The position numbers and the translations under genes are program-made. From positions 1 through 7,797 of the forward strand of contig JALRDW010000062.1 of the NCBI GenBank assembly GCA_023262065.1: DNA of 7,797 nt. Reading direction: 5' to 3'. The notes below the pieces were generated by a model, which saw only the letters and a list, made by a program, of their open reading frames with translations, was not told the origin of the DNA and did no database searches. Below, in pieces: positions 1 through 7,498 of the stretch. Numbering within the stretch: position 1 is the stretch's first letter; each line of letters starts with the position of its first letter. Source of the stretch: Acidimicrobiia bacterium. Its GTDB lineage: Bacteria > Actinomycetota > Acidimicrobiia > IMCC26256.

Positions 1-1116
<1,116 letters not shown>

Positions 1117-1119
1117 ATC

Positions 1120-3501
1120 GTGGACCTCCGGGCGGCGCGTGCGGCACTCGTCGCCGACGCGTCGGTCGGAGGCGCCACGTTCGGTGCTGCGCTGAGCGAC
1201 GCGGTCGACGCGACGCTGCGGTCGTCGTTCGCGGCGGTCGCCCGCGACGACCTCGTCGTCCTCGCCCTCGGCTCGTACGCCCGCCGGGAGCTCTGCCCGG
1301 GTTCGGACGTCGATGTGCTGCTCCTGCATCGTCGTCCGGAGATCGCGGCGGTCGCCGACGCCCTCTGGTACCCGCTGTGGGATGCCGGCCTCGTGCTCGG
1401 TCACGCCGCACGGACCGCGAAGGAGGCGCTGCGCCTGGCCGAGTCGGATCTCGAGACGCTCACGTCCCTGCTCGACGTGCGCGTGGTCGCCGGGCCGGCG
1501 ACCGCGGACGCCGACGCCCTCGTGCACCGGGTCCGCCGGACGGCCCGACGCCGACGTGCGGCGCTCATCGATGAACTCGCCGCGGCGGCGACCCGACGTC
1601 GCGATCGCCCGGGTCCGATCGCCGAGGTGCTCGAACCCGACCTCAAGGAGGGGAGCGGTGGTCTGCGCGACCTCCACGCCCTCGGCTGGGCGGGTTGGGC
1701 CCTCGGACCCGGGGGTCCCGCGGCGCTCGCCGCCATCGGCGCGCTCCACCCCGAGGACCTCGGCGATCTGCGGCGGGCGAACGCGACGTTGCTCGATGTG
1801 CGGGTCGCGCTGCACCGCGTCTCGGGGCGACCGTCGGACCGCCTCGTGCTCCAGGACCAGGACGGGGTCGCCGCGCTGCTCGGGGCCGACGACGCTGACG
1901 ACCTCGTGCGGCGGGTGGCCGCCGCCGGACGGTCGATCGGGTGGATCGCGGACGAGGCCTGGAGCGCGCTGCGGGTGCCCGCCCCGCGTCGGTCGCGACG
2001 GCGCGGCGGGGTCGGTGTCGAACTGTCGCCCGGTGTCCTCGAGCATGCGGGGACGATCGCCCTGGCGCCGGACGCGTCGATCGACGGCTCCCTCGTCCTG
2101 ACCGTCGCCGCCATCGCGGCGACGCGGGGTGCTCGGGTGTCGCGCGACACGCTCCAACGGCTGCGCGGCGTGGCCGCACCGACCTGGGACCAGGCCGATC
2201 GTGATGCCTTCATCACCCTGCTGCGCGCAGGGCGCGCGGCGATCCCGGTCATCGAGGCACTCGACCACGTCGGCGCGTTCACGACGGTCCTCCCGGAGTG
2301 GGCCGACGTGCGCTCCCGGCCCCAGCGCAACGCCTACCACCGGTTCACGGTGGACCGGCACCTGCTCGAGGCGGTGGCCGAGAGTGCGAGCCTCCTCGAT
2401 GGGACGGCCGAGGCCGACCGTCAGGTCGTCGCCGGACTCGACCGGCCCGATCTGCTGCTGCTCGCGGCGTTGCTCCACGACATCGCGAAGGGACAGCCCG
2501 GTGACCACTCCGAGGTGGGCGCGGCCCGGGCCCGGGTCATCGCCGAGCGCATCGGCCTCGACCCGGCGGCGACCGAGACCCTCGCCTGGTTGGTGGCCGA
2601 TCACCTCCTGCTCGCCGACACCGCGACCCGCCGCGACCTCGATGACCCGGTCACCGTCGAGCGGTTCGCCGGGCGGGTCCGGGACCGTGATCGACTCGTG
2701 CTGCTGCACGCGCTCACGGTCGCCGACTCCCGCGCGACCGGGCCGGCGGCCTGGGGTCCGACGAAGGCGGCGCTCGTGCACGACCTCGTGGCTCGGGCCG
2801 CCGTGGCGATCGACGCCGGGTCGGTGACGGACCCGGGTGGGTTCGATCCCTTCGTCGGGCACGAGGCCGAGATCGCCGCGGGCACGCTCTCGGTGAGCTG
2901 GTCCGAACCGCCCGAGGGCGGGTTGCGATGCACGGTGGTGGCCCCCGACCGCCCCGGCCTCCTCGGCGCGGTCTCGGCGGCGCTCGCGCTCGCCGGGCTC
3001 GACGTGTGGTCGGTGGGCGCGGCGACCCATGCGTCCGGGGTGGCGCTCGAGGTCTTCACCGGTGTGGACCGGTTCGGCCGCCTCGGTGACGACCGGGGTC
3101 GGGCGGAGGCGACCGCAGCGATCGAGCAGGCCTGCGCGGGGGATCCGGACCTCGCGGCTCGCCTCGCGGCACGGGCCGAGGCCTACCGCCGCGGTGCACC
3201 GGTACGGGGTCCGGTCACGGTGCAGGTCGACGTGCTCGGTTCGGCGACGGCCACGGTGGTCGAGGTGTTCGCCGACGACGAGGTGGGGCGGTTCGCGCAC
3301 CTCGCGATGCTCCTGGCCGAGGCCGGGGTCGACGTCACCGCGGCGCGGGCGACCACGATCGGCGACCGGATCGTCGACACGTTCTACGTGCGGGACGTGC
3401 ACGGCAAGATCGTCGATCCGCTCGCGATCGCGCGGATCCGGCGGTCGATCATCGAGGGGCTCGAGGGTGGGGCACCCGGGGCGGCGGACCCGCGGACGTA
3501 G
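1120..3501 (+). CDS. glnD: PII nucleotidyltransferase / nucleotidyl-removing enzyme GlnD
   Basis: Bifunctional nitrogen sensor that transfers a nucleotidyl group to PII Tyr51 under nitrogen limitation and removes it when glutamine is plentiful. From GTG 1120 it has 793 residues, within the range of actinobacterial GlnD. Domains in order: nucleotidyltransferase with GSY (51-53) and GSDVD (61-65, metal ligands D63 and D65); the GlnD-specific KEGSGGLRDL (176-185); an HD phosphohydrolase domain with YHRFTVDRH from 406, catalytic H453-D454 in LLHDIAKG, and Asp536 in LTVADSRATGP; then two C-terminal ACT domains that sense glutamine (about 602-660 and 712-785). ACT1 has the usual DRPG turn (610-613), but ACT2 has DEVG at that place. 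An in-frame GTG at 1084 would add 12 residues and overlap glnB by 26 bases. I prefer 1120 because it follows the glnB stop closely, though neither start has a good Shine-Dalgarno. Only the exact modification (UMP or AMP) is uncertain. Confidence 0.95.
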   Translation: MDLRAARAALVADASVGGATFGAALSDAVDATLRSSFAAVARDDLVVLALGSYARRELCPGSDVDVLLLHRRPEIAAVADALWYPLWDAGLVLGHAARTAKEALRLAESDLETLTSLLDVRVVAGPATADADALVHRVRRTARRRRAALIDELAAAATRRRDRPGPIAEVLEPDLKEGSGGLRDLHALGWAGWALGPGGPAALAAIGALHPEDLGDLRRANATLLDVRVALHRVSGRPSDRLVLQDQDGVAALLGADDADDLVRRVAAAGRSIGWIADEAWSALRVPAPRRSRRRGGVGVELSPGVLEHAGTIALAPDASIDGSLVLTVAAIAATRGARVSRDTLQRLRGVAAPTWDQADRDAFITLLRAGRAAIPVIEALDHVGAFTTVLPEWADVRSRPQRNAYHRFTVDRHLLEAVAESASLLDGTAEADRQVVAGLDRPDLLLLAALLHDIAKGQPGDHSEVGAARARVIAERIGLDPAATETLAWLVADHLLLADTATRRDLDDPVTVERFAGRVRDRDRLVLLHALTVADSRATGPAAWGPTKAALVHDLVARAAVAIDAGSVTDPGGFDPFVGHEAEIAAGTLSVSWSEPPEGGLRCTVVAPDRPGLLGAVSAALALAGLDVWSVGAATHASGVALEVFTGVDRFGRLGDDRGRAEATAAIEQACAGDPDLAARLAARAEAYRRGAPVRGPVTVQVDVLGSATATVVEVFADDEVGRFAHLAMLLAEAGVDVTAARATTIGDRIVDTFYVRDVHGKIVDPLAIARIRRSIIEGLEGGAPGAADPRT

Positions 3502-3504
3502 GCT
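3499..3504 (+). promoter_or_regulatory. Putative -10 element (TAGGCT) of the Nudix gene
   Basis: TAGGCT matches the actinobacterial -10 pattern TANNNT and ends exactly seven bases before the ATG at 3512, so transcription would begin at or next to the start codon (leaderless mRNA). Its first three bases are the TAG stop codon of glnD. No clear -35 is visible. The same spacing recurs at three other genes in this window, which raises confidence above that for an isolated hexamer. Confidence 0.5.
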
Positions 3505-3511
3505 CGCCGCC

Positions 3512-4198
3512 ATGGATCCCACCCCTGCCGTCTCCGCCGTCGATCTCCTGCGCTGGGCCGAGACGCTCTCGGCCGTCGCCCGGACGGGCCTCGGGTTCAC
3601 CCAGAGCCTCTACGAGCGTGAACGGTTCGAGGAGGTCCTCCACGTGGCCGCCGACATCCGGGCCGCCGCGATCGAGGAGGCCGAGGCCGATGCGCTCTTC
3701 GAGACCTGGATGATGGCCGTCGGCTCGGGCGTACCCGGGTACGTCACGCCGAAGGTCGCGGTGGCGGCGATCGTCGGCAACGAGCGGGGCGAGCTGCTCC
3801 TCACCCAGCGCGCCGACTCCGGCTGGTGGCTGTACCCGGTGGGGTGGGCGGATGTCGGCTACTCGCCGTCCGAGGTCGCCATCAAGGAGGTGTACGAGGA
3901 GACGGGGATCGAGGTCGAGCCGGTCCAACTCATCACCGTGCTCGACGGACTCCGCCTCGGCTTCTCCCACCTGCCGCTCTACTCGCTCGTGTTCCACTGT
4001 CGCATGGTCGGCGGGGAACTGCGCGGGCACCCCCTCGAGACGCGCGACGTCGGGTTCTTCGCCCGCGACGCGCTCCCGCAGCCGCTCGCGGGTGCGCACC
4101 GCTGGGCGGAGCTCGCGTTCCGGGCCATCGACGGCGAGGTGTTCCCGTGTGACTTCGACTGGCCGCGCACCCCGCCGTGGCGGGGGTCCGGGGCCTAG
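3512..4198 (+). CDS. Nudix hydrolase with N-terminal helical domain (Nudix_N type)
   Basis: Probable cytosolic pyrophosphohydrolase of 228 residues. Residues 12-60 (LLRWAETLSAVARTGLGF, then YERERFEE) match the helical N-terminal domain known as Nudix_N (PF12535, by recognition, not by search), found in Gram-positive ADP-ribose/CDP-choline pyrophosphatase-like proteins. The catalytic Nudix domain follows from about residue 80. Its box at 111-133 reads G-x5-Y-x7-KEVYEETGI: the metal-binding glutamates E126, E129 and E130 are present, but the first conserved Glu is Tyr117 and the usual Arg is Lys125. As I recall, a nonstandard box is normal for this subfamily, whose Bacillus cereus member hydrolyses CDP-choline. 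The true substrate here is unknown; ADP-ribose, CDP-choline or another X-linked nucleoside diphosphate are all possible. The ATG is chosen because it follows TAGGCT by seven bases and begins the conserved N-terminal domain. The gene converges on the - strand gene that ends at 4224. Confidence 0.9.
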   Translation: MDPTPAVSAVDLLRWAETLSAVARTGLGFTQSLYERERFEEVLHVAADIRAAAIEEAEADALFETWMMAVGSGVPGYVTPKVAVAAIVGNERGELLLTQRADSGWWLYPVGWADVGYSPSEVAIKEVYEETGIEVEPVQLITVLDGLRLGFSHLPLYSLVFHCRMVGGELRGHPLETRDVGFFARDALPQPLAGAHRWAELAFRAIDGEVFPCDFDWPRTPPWRGSGA

Positions 4199-4201
4199 CC
4201 G

Positions 4202-4236
4202 CGACGCCCGAGGACGACGGTCCTCAGGCGGCGTCG
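4202..4236. terminator. Bidirectional terminator-like inverted repeat between convergent genes
   Basis: Two nested stems face each other between the Nudix stop and the 3' end of the - strand gene. The inner stem is GAGGAC (4210-4215) with GTCCTC (4220-4225) around a four-base loop. The outer stem is CGACGCC (4202-4208) with GGCGTCG (4230-4236). They are separated by an asymmetric 1x4 internal loop. Thirteen base pairs, mostly GC, at a tail-to-tail junction is what a terminator serving both strands would look like. There is no T-tract, which is common in GC-rich actinobacteria. The repeat includes the last codons of the - strand gene. Confidence 0.55.
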
Positions 4237-4721
4237 AGCTGTGCCTCGATGAGTCCGAACAGCGACACCGTCCGGCCGCGGCGTTCCCATTCGCCCCCGG
4301 CCCGGTCGTGGTCCACGAGCCCGGACCGGTCGGCATCCCGGGCGATCGCGGCCCCGGCGGCGTTGGCGATCTGGGCCGGTTCGAGCGAGTCGCCGTAGGC
4401 CTCGAACACCTCGAGGCCGTCCCAGAGTGAGTCGAGCGCCCGGGTGGTGTCTCCGATCGGGAGCGCGCCCGGGTCGGCGCCCCGGGTCAGCGACCCGGCG
4501 ACCTCCTCCCAGAGGTCGTAGTGGGACACGCCGTCGGGCGGCTGGAAGCCGGCCACGGGGTGGAGCCGGAACTCCAGCGTCTCGCCCCCGGGTCCGCAGT
4601 CCACGAGCCAGACCTGGGATCCGTTGAGGTAGGAGTCGACCGGAACCCCGAGGTGCTCCTCGAGCGTGACCACGAGGGCGGGATCGAGCCGCCAGATCGC
4701 GGTCGCGACGCGTCCGCTCAC
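4224..4721 (-). CDS. Uncharacterised acidic protein, 165 residues
   Basis: I do not recognise a named family. The frame reads as a real globular protein from the GTG at 4721 onward: a balanced, acidic composition with no signal peptide or membrane segment. Distinct stretches include YLNGSQVWLVDCGPGGETLE (residues 31-50), immediately followed by FRLHPVAGF (51-59), then HYDLWEEV (67-74), and an alanine-rich helix around residues 125-140. Upstream of the GTG the frame stays open to an ATG at 4811, but that extension is only Pro/Arg/Ala-rich, overlaps the divergent gene's promoter region, and looks non-coding, so the GTG is preferred. No Shine-Dalgarno is visible. The gene is transcribed away from the acyltransferase gene and towards the Nudix gene, ending in a shared terminator-like repeat. 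The large + strand frames opposite it look like noise. No function can be assigned from sequence. Confidence 0.75.
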   Translation of the reverse strand: MSGRVATAIWRLDPALVVTLEEHLGVPVDSYLNGSQVWLVDCGPGGETLEFRLHPVAGFQPPDGVSHYDLWEEVAGSLTRGADPGALPIGDTTRALDSLWDGLEVFEAYGDSLEPAQIANAAGAAIARDADRSGLVDHDRAGGEWERRGRTVSLFGLIEAQLDAA

Positions 4722-4765
4722 CGCAGGGACCGGGTCCGGGGCGCGGGGGTCGGGTGCACGCCGGG

Positions 4766-4771
4766 AGGGTA
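4766..4771 (-). promoter_or_regulatory. Possible -10 element (TACCCT, - strand) of the uncharacterised gene
   Basis: Read on the - strand, TACCCT fits TANNNT and lies 44 bases before the GTG at 4721, which would leave a leader of roughly 38 bases. It is the only TANNNT match in this orientation that I found in the divergent spacer. Unlike the + strand genes, the seven-base spacing does not hold, so support is weak. Confidence 0.25.
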
Positions 4772-4805
4772 GCGCCGGCCCCGGGCACCCCGCCCGCCGC
4801 ATCGG

Positions 4806-4811
4806 TACCAT
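4806..4811 (+). promoter_or_regulatory. Putative -10 element (TACCAT) of the acyltransferase gene
   Basis: TACCAT fits TANNNT and ends seven bases before the GTG at 4819. The spacing is identical to that at the Nudix, MBL-fold and peptidase genes, and it favours GTG 4819 over the adjacent GTG 4822 as the start. It lies in the divergent spacer (4722-4818), which otherwise shows only GC-rich sequence. Confidence 0.55.
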
Positions 4812-4818
4812 CGACGGC

Positions 4819-6246
4819 GTGGTGACCTACGACCGGCTCTCGTCCCTGGACGCGAGCTTCCTGCACCTCGAGTCGATCGAGACCCCGATGCACGTCGGAG
4901 CGGTCTCGATCTTCGAGGGCGAACCGTTCTTCGATGGGACCGGGCGTTTCCGGCTCGCCGAGGTCCGTCGGCTGGTGTCGTCGCGACTGCACCTCATCCC
5001 GCGGTTCCGCAAGCGCCTGATGCCGGTGCCGTTCAACCAGGGTCGGCCGATCTGGGTCGATGATCCGCGCTTCGACATCGCCTACCACGTGCGGTTGACC
5101 GCGCTGCCGTCCCCCGGCACCCGTGAGCAGCTCATGACGCTCACCTCGCGCATCCAGTCACAACTGCTCGACCGGTCCCGGCCGTTGTGGGAGCTCTGGT
5201 TCGTCGAGGGTCTCGAGGAGGGGCGGGTCGCGCTCATCCAGAAGACGCACCACGCACTGGTCGACGGCGTCTCGGGGGTCGACGTCGCCACGGTGCTGCT
5301 CGACTTCGAGCCCACGCCGACCTACCTCGAGCCGCCGCGGTGGATCGTCCAACCACCGCCCGCCGAGTGGCGCCTGTTCGCGGACTCGGTCTGGGAGCGC
5401 GCGACCGAGCCCACCGAGATCATCCGGACGGCGCGGGCCGCAGTGCGGGGTCCGCAGCGCGCGCTCGACGAGACCGTCCGCATCGCCCGATCGATCCAGA
5501 CCATGTTCGGGGCCGACGCGATCGCGCCGCGCACCTCGCTCAACACCGTCCACGTCGGCCGCAACCGGCGCTTCGACGGGGTGCGGGTCTCGTTCGAGGA
5601 CGTCCGTACCGTGCGACGCGCGTTCGGGGGCACCATCAACGACGTCGTGCTCGCCGGGGTCGCCGGGGGGCTGCGCCGGCTCCTCGAGTCCCGGGGTGAG
5701 CCGGTGCGCGACATCACGCTCAAGGCGCTCTGCCCGGTCTCGGTCCGGGATGACGCCGAGCGCATGCAGCTCGGCAACCGGGTGTCCGGGATGATGGTCC
5801 CGCTGCCGATCGGGACGGCCGACCCGGTGGACCGCCTCGCCGAGATCCGGCTCGCGACGCACGACCTCAAGGAGCGCGAGCAGGCGGTCGGGGCGACGTT
5901 CCTGCTCGATCTCACCCACTACGCGGCACCGACCCTGCTGGGCCTGGCCGCACGGGTCACGCACCGCCAGCCCTTCATCAACCTCGTCGTGACCAACGTG
6001 CCCGGACCGCAGGTGCCGCTCTACTGCATGGGCGGGCGCATGCTCGAGGCGTTCCCGGTGGTCCCGCTCACCCGCAACCTGTCGATCGGCATCGCGATCC
6101 TGTCGTACTGCGGACAACTGCACATCGGGCTGTTCGTCGACCGCGATGCCTTCGGCGATCTCGCCGTGCTGTCGGGTGCGATGGAGGACTCCTTCGCCGA
6201 GCTCACGAAGCGGGCGGAGGAACGCCTCGACGCCACGCCCCGGTAG
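4819..6246 (+). CDS. Wax ester synthase / diacylglycerol acyltransferase (WS/DGAT) family protein
   Basis: Acyl-CoA-dependent O-acyltransferase of 475 residues, the usual length for this family. It is expected to acylate diacylglycerol (to triacylglycerol) or fatty alcohols (to wax esters) at the membrane/lipid-droplet surface. The N-terminus (DRLSSLDASFLHLES) is typical. DRSRPLWELW spans 118-127, and the catalytic HHxxxDG is complete as HHALVDG at 144-150. The mid-protein NDVVLAGVAGGLRRLL starts at N274, and the C-terminal WS/DGAT domain (about 320-465) has the conserved NVPGP at 393-397. No membrane helices or signal peptide are evident. The gene stands divergent to the uncharacterised - strand gene, and its TAG stop begins the putative promoter of the next gene. 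Which substrate it prefers, and whether it is the main storage-lipid enzyme or one of several paralogues as in mycobacteria, cannot be told from sequence. Confidence 0.93.
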   Translation: MVTYDRLSSLDASFLHLESIETPMHVGAVSIFEGEPFFDGTGRFRLAEVRRLVSSRLHLIPRFRKRLMPVPFNQGRPIWVDDPRFDIAYHVRLTALPSPGTREQLMTLTSRIQSQLLDRSRPLWELWFVEGLEEGRVALIQKTHHALVDGVSGVDVATVLLDFEPTPTYLEPPRWIVQPPPAEWRLFADSVWERATEPTEIIRTARAAVRGPQRALDETVRIARSIQTMFGADAIAPRTSLNTVHVGRNRRFDGVRVSFEDVRTVRRAFGGTINDVVLAGVAGGLRRLLESRGEPVRDITLKALCPVSVRDDAERMQLGNRVSGMMVPLPIGTADPVDRLAEIRLATHDLKEREQAVGATFLLDLTHYAAPTLLGLAARVTHRQPFINLVVTNVPGPQVPLYCMGGRMLEAFPVVPLTRNLSIGIAILSYCGQLHIGLFVDRDAFGDLAVLSGAMEDSFAELTKRAEERLDATPR

Positions 6247-6249
6247 TGT
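6244..6249 (+). promoter_or_regulatory. Putative -10 element (TAGTGT) of the MBL-fold gene
   Basis: TAGTGT fits TANNNT, starts with the TAG stop codon of the acyltransferase gene, and ends seven bases before the GTG at 6257. The arrangement copies the glnD/Nudix junction exactly, including the 10-base gap between stop and start. No Shine-Dalgarno is present before 6257. Confidence 0.5.
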
Positions 6250-6256
6250 CGGGTCC

Positions 6257-7465
6257 GTGACCGCACCCCACGGGCACGGCGACCACCTCCACGCGCCGCC
6301 GTCCGATCCCACTGCGAGCCGAAGGCCGCGTCCGCCCAAGCAGGAGCAGGAGCAGGCCTCCGAGGAGATCGTCGAGGTCGCCCCGAACGTCATCCGGATG
6401 CAGCTCCCCATCTGGATGCCGGGCCTCGGTCACGTGAACATGTACGGGCTGCTCGACGACCGCGGGCTCGCCGTCGTCGATCCGGGCCTGCCCGGCCCGA
6501 ACTCCTGGCGGACGCTCACCAGGCGCCTGCGCGCCGCCGGGTTCCGGGTCAAGGACGTCCACACGGTGATCGTCACGCACTCGCACCCCGACCATTTCGG
6601 TTCCGCTGGACGCATCCGTCGCGAGGCGGACGCCGCGCTCATCACCCACCGTGCGTTCACGACCTGGTCGCTCGATCGCAAGGGGCACACGCTCTCGGAG
6701 ACCGAGGCGGAGCGCATCGAGCAGGAGGCGATCGAGGAGGCGCAGTCCTACCGCGGCCCGTCGTTCGAGGAGCTCCCGACCCTGCGCGCCGAGGATGACG
6801 ACTTCACGACCGAGCACCAGCGGCAGTCGGTGCCCTGGGGCGGCACGGTCCCGTGGGGTGGGAGTCGGCACCCGGATCCGCCGTTCAAGCAGCGGGTTCG
6901 GATGCGTGCGATCCGGCTGATGTTCAGCCCGCCCGACCCGACCCGGCGTGTGCGACACGGGAGCCCGCTCATGCTCGCAGGGCGCGAGTGGCAGGCCGTG
7001 CACACCCCGGGGCACACGCTCGATCACCTCTGCCTCTGGGATGCCGAGCACGGGGTCCTGCTCTCCGGCGATCACGTGCTGCCGACGATCACCCCGCACG
7101 TCGCGGGCTCGGCCTCGGGTGACTCGCTGCGCGCGTACCTCAAGACGCTGGACCTCGTCGCGGACCTGCCCGAGGTCCGCCTCGGTCTGCCCGCCCACGG
7201 GCACCCGTTCGCCGACGTGCCGGGTCGGGTCGCCGCGATCAAGGAGCACCACGCCGAGCGCATGGATCACCTGCACGCAGCCGCCGTGGTGATCGGACCG
7301 GCGAGCGTCGAACGGCTGTCGCACGAGGTCTTCCCGGAACGGCACTGGGGCGTCATGGCCGAGAGCGAGACGTTCGCCCACATCGAGCACCTGCGCCGCG
7401 ACGGCCTCGCCGAGCGTTGGGACGAGGGCGGCGTGATGATCTACCGGTGCGCGCCGATCCCGTGA
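6257..7465 (+). CDS. Metallo-beta-lactamase-fold hydrolase
   Basis: Probable cytosolic zinc hydrolase of 402 residues; no signal peptide is visible. The metal site is complete: HSHPDH at 108-113 (HxHxDH), H253 in HTPGHTLDH, D272 in LLSGDH and H314 in LPAHGHPF. The C-terminal 70 or so residues (through VFPERHWG and AHIEHLRRDG) resemble the helical/winged tail of LACTB2- and glyoxalase II-like members. Two features are unusual. A charged, His-rich N-terminal extension begins HGHGDHLH (residues 5-12) before the fold starts near residue 38. A long segment of about 135 residues separates the HxHxDH motif from the third metal ligand and contains an internal repeat, VPWGGTVPWGGS (192-203). The GTG start is supported by TAGTGT seven bases upstream; a later start would remove the His-rich tail. 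The substrate is unknown: thioester, lactone, phosphodiester/RNA or beta-lactam are all compatible with the fold, and resistance is not implied. Confidence 0.88.
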   Translation: MTAPHGHGDHLHAPPSDPTASRRPRPPKQEQEQASEEIVEVAPNVIRMQLPIWMPGLGHVNMYGLLDDRGLAVVDPGLPGPNSWRTLTRRLRAAGFRVKDVHTVIVTHSHPDHFGSAGRIRREADAALITHRAFTTWSLDRKGHTLSETEAERIEQEAIEEAQSYRGPSFEELPTLRAEDDDFTTEHQRQSVPWGGTVPWGGSRHPDPPFKQRVRMRAIRLMFSPPDPTRRVRHGSPLMLAGREWQAVHTPGHTLDHLCLWDAEHGVLLSGDHVLPTITPHVAGSASGDSLRAYLKTLDLVADLPEVRLGLPAHGHPFADVPGRVAAIKEHHAERMDHLHAAAVVIGPASVERLSHEVFPERHWGVMAESETFAHIEHLRRDGLAERWDEGGVMIYRCAPIP

Positions 7466-7485
7466 CCCCGTGCGGGGCGCGGGGC

Positions 7486-7491
7486 TAGCGT
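7486..7491 (+). promoter_or_regulatory. Putative -10 element (TAGCGT) of the M20 peptidase gene
   Basis: TAGCGT fits TANNNT and ends seven bases before the ATG at 7499, the fourth case of this spacing in the window. Here the hexamer is not a stop codon of the preceding gene, which ends at 7465, so the pattern does not depend on stop-codon overlap. Confidence 0.5.
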
Positions 7492-7498
7492 CTCGCGC

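Noticed and set aside
3465..3477. GGGTG/CACCC hairpin near the end of glnD
   Set aside because: A five-base stem with a three-base loop inside the coding end, too short to separate from chance in GC-rich DNA.
4722..4811. N-terminal extension of the - strand gene to ATG 4811
   Set aside because: It adds a Pro/Arg/Ala-rich, low-complexity stretch and would place the start inside the promoter region of the divergent gene. GTG 4721 begins natural-looking protein sequence.
5158..6411. 417-codon open frame on the - strand
   Set aside because: Shadow of the acyltransferase gene; the sense strand carries the complete WS/DGAT motifs.
6257..7465. Antibiotic-resistance beta-lactamase
   Set aside because: Only the general fold and metal site are shared. 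There is no signal peptide, and the C-terminal tail resembles housekeeping hydrolases, so resistance is not supported.
7466..7477. CCCCGTGCGGGG as a terminator after the MBL-fold gene
   Set aside because: Only four or five base pairs with a very small loop and no T-tract. Such GC repeats are expected by chance in this composition.
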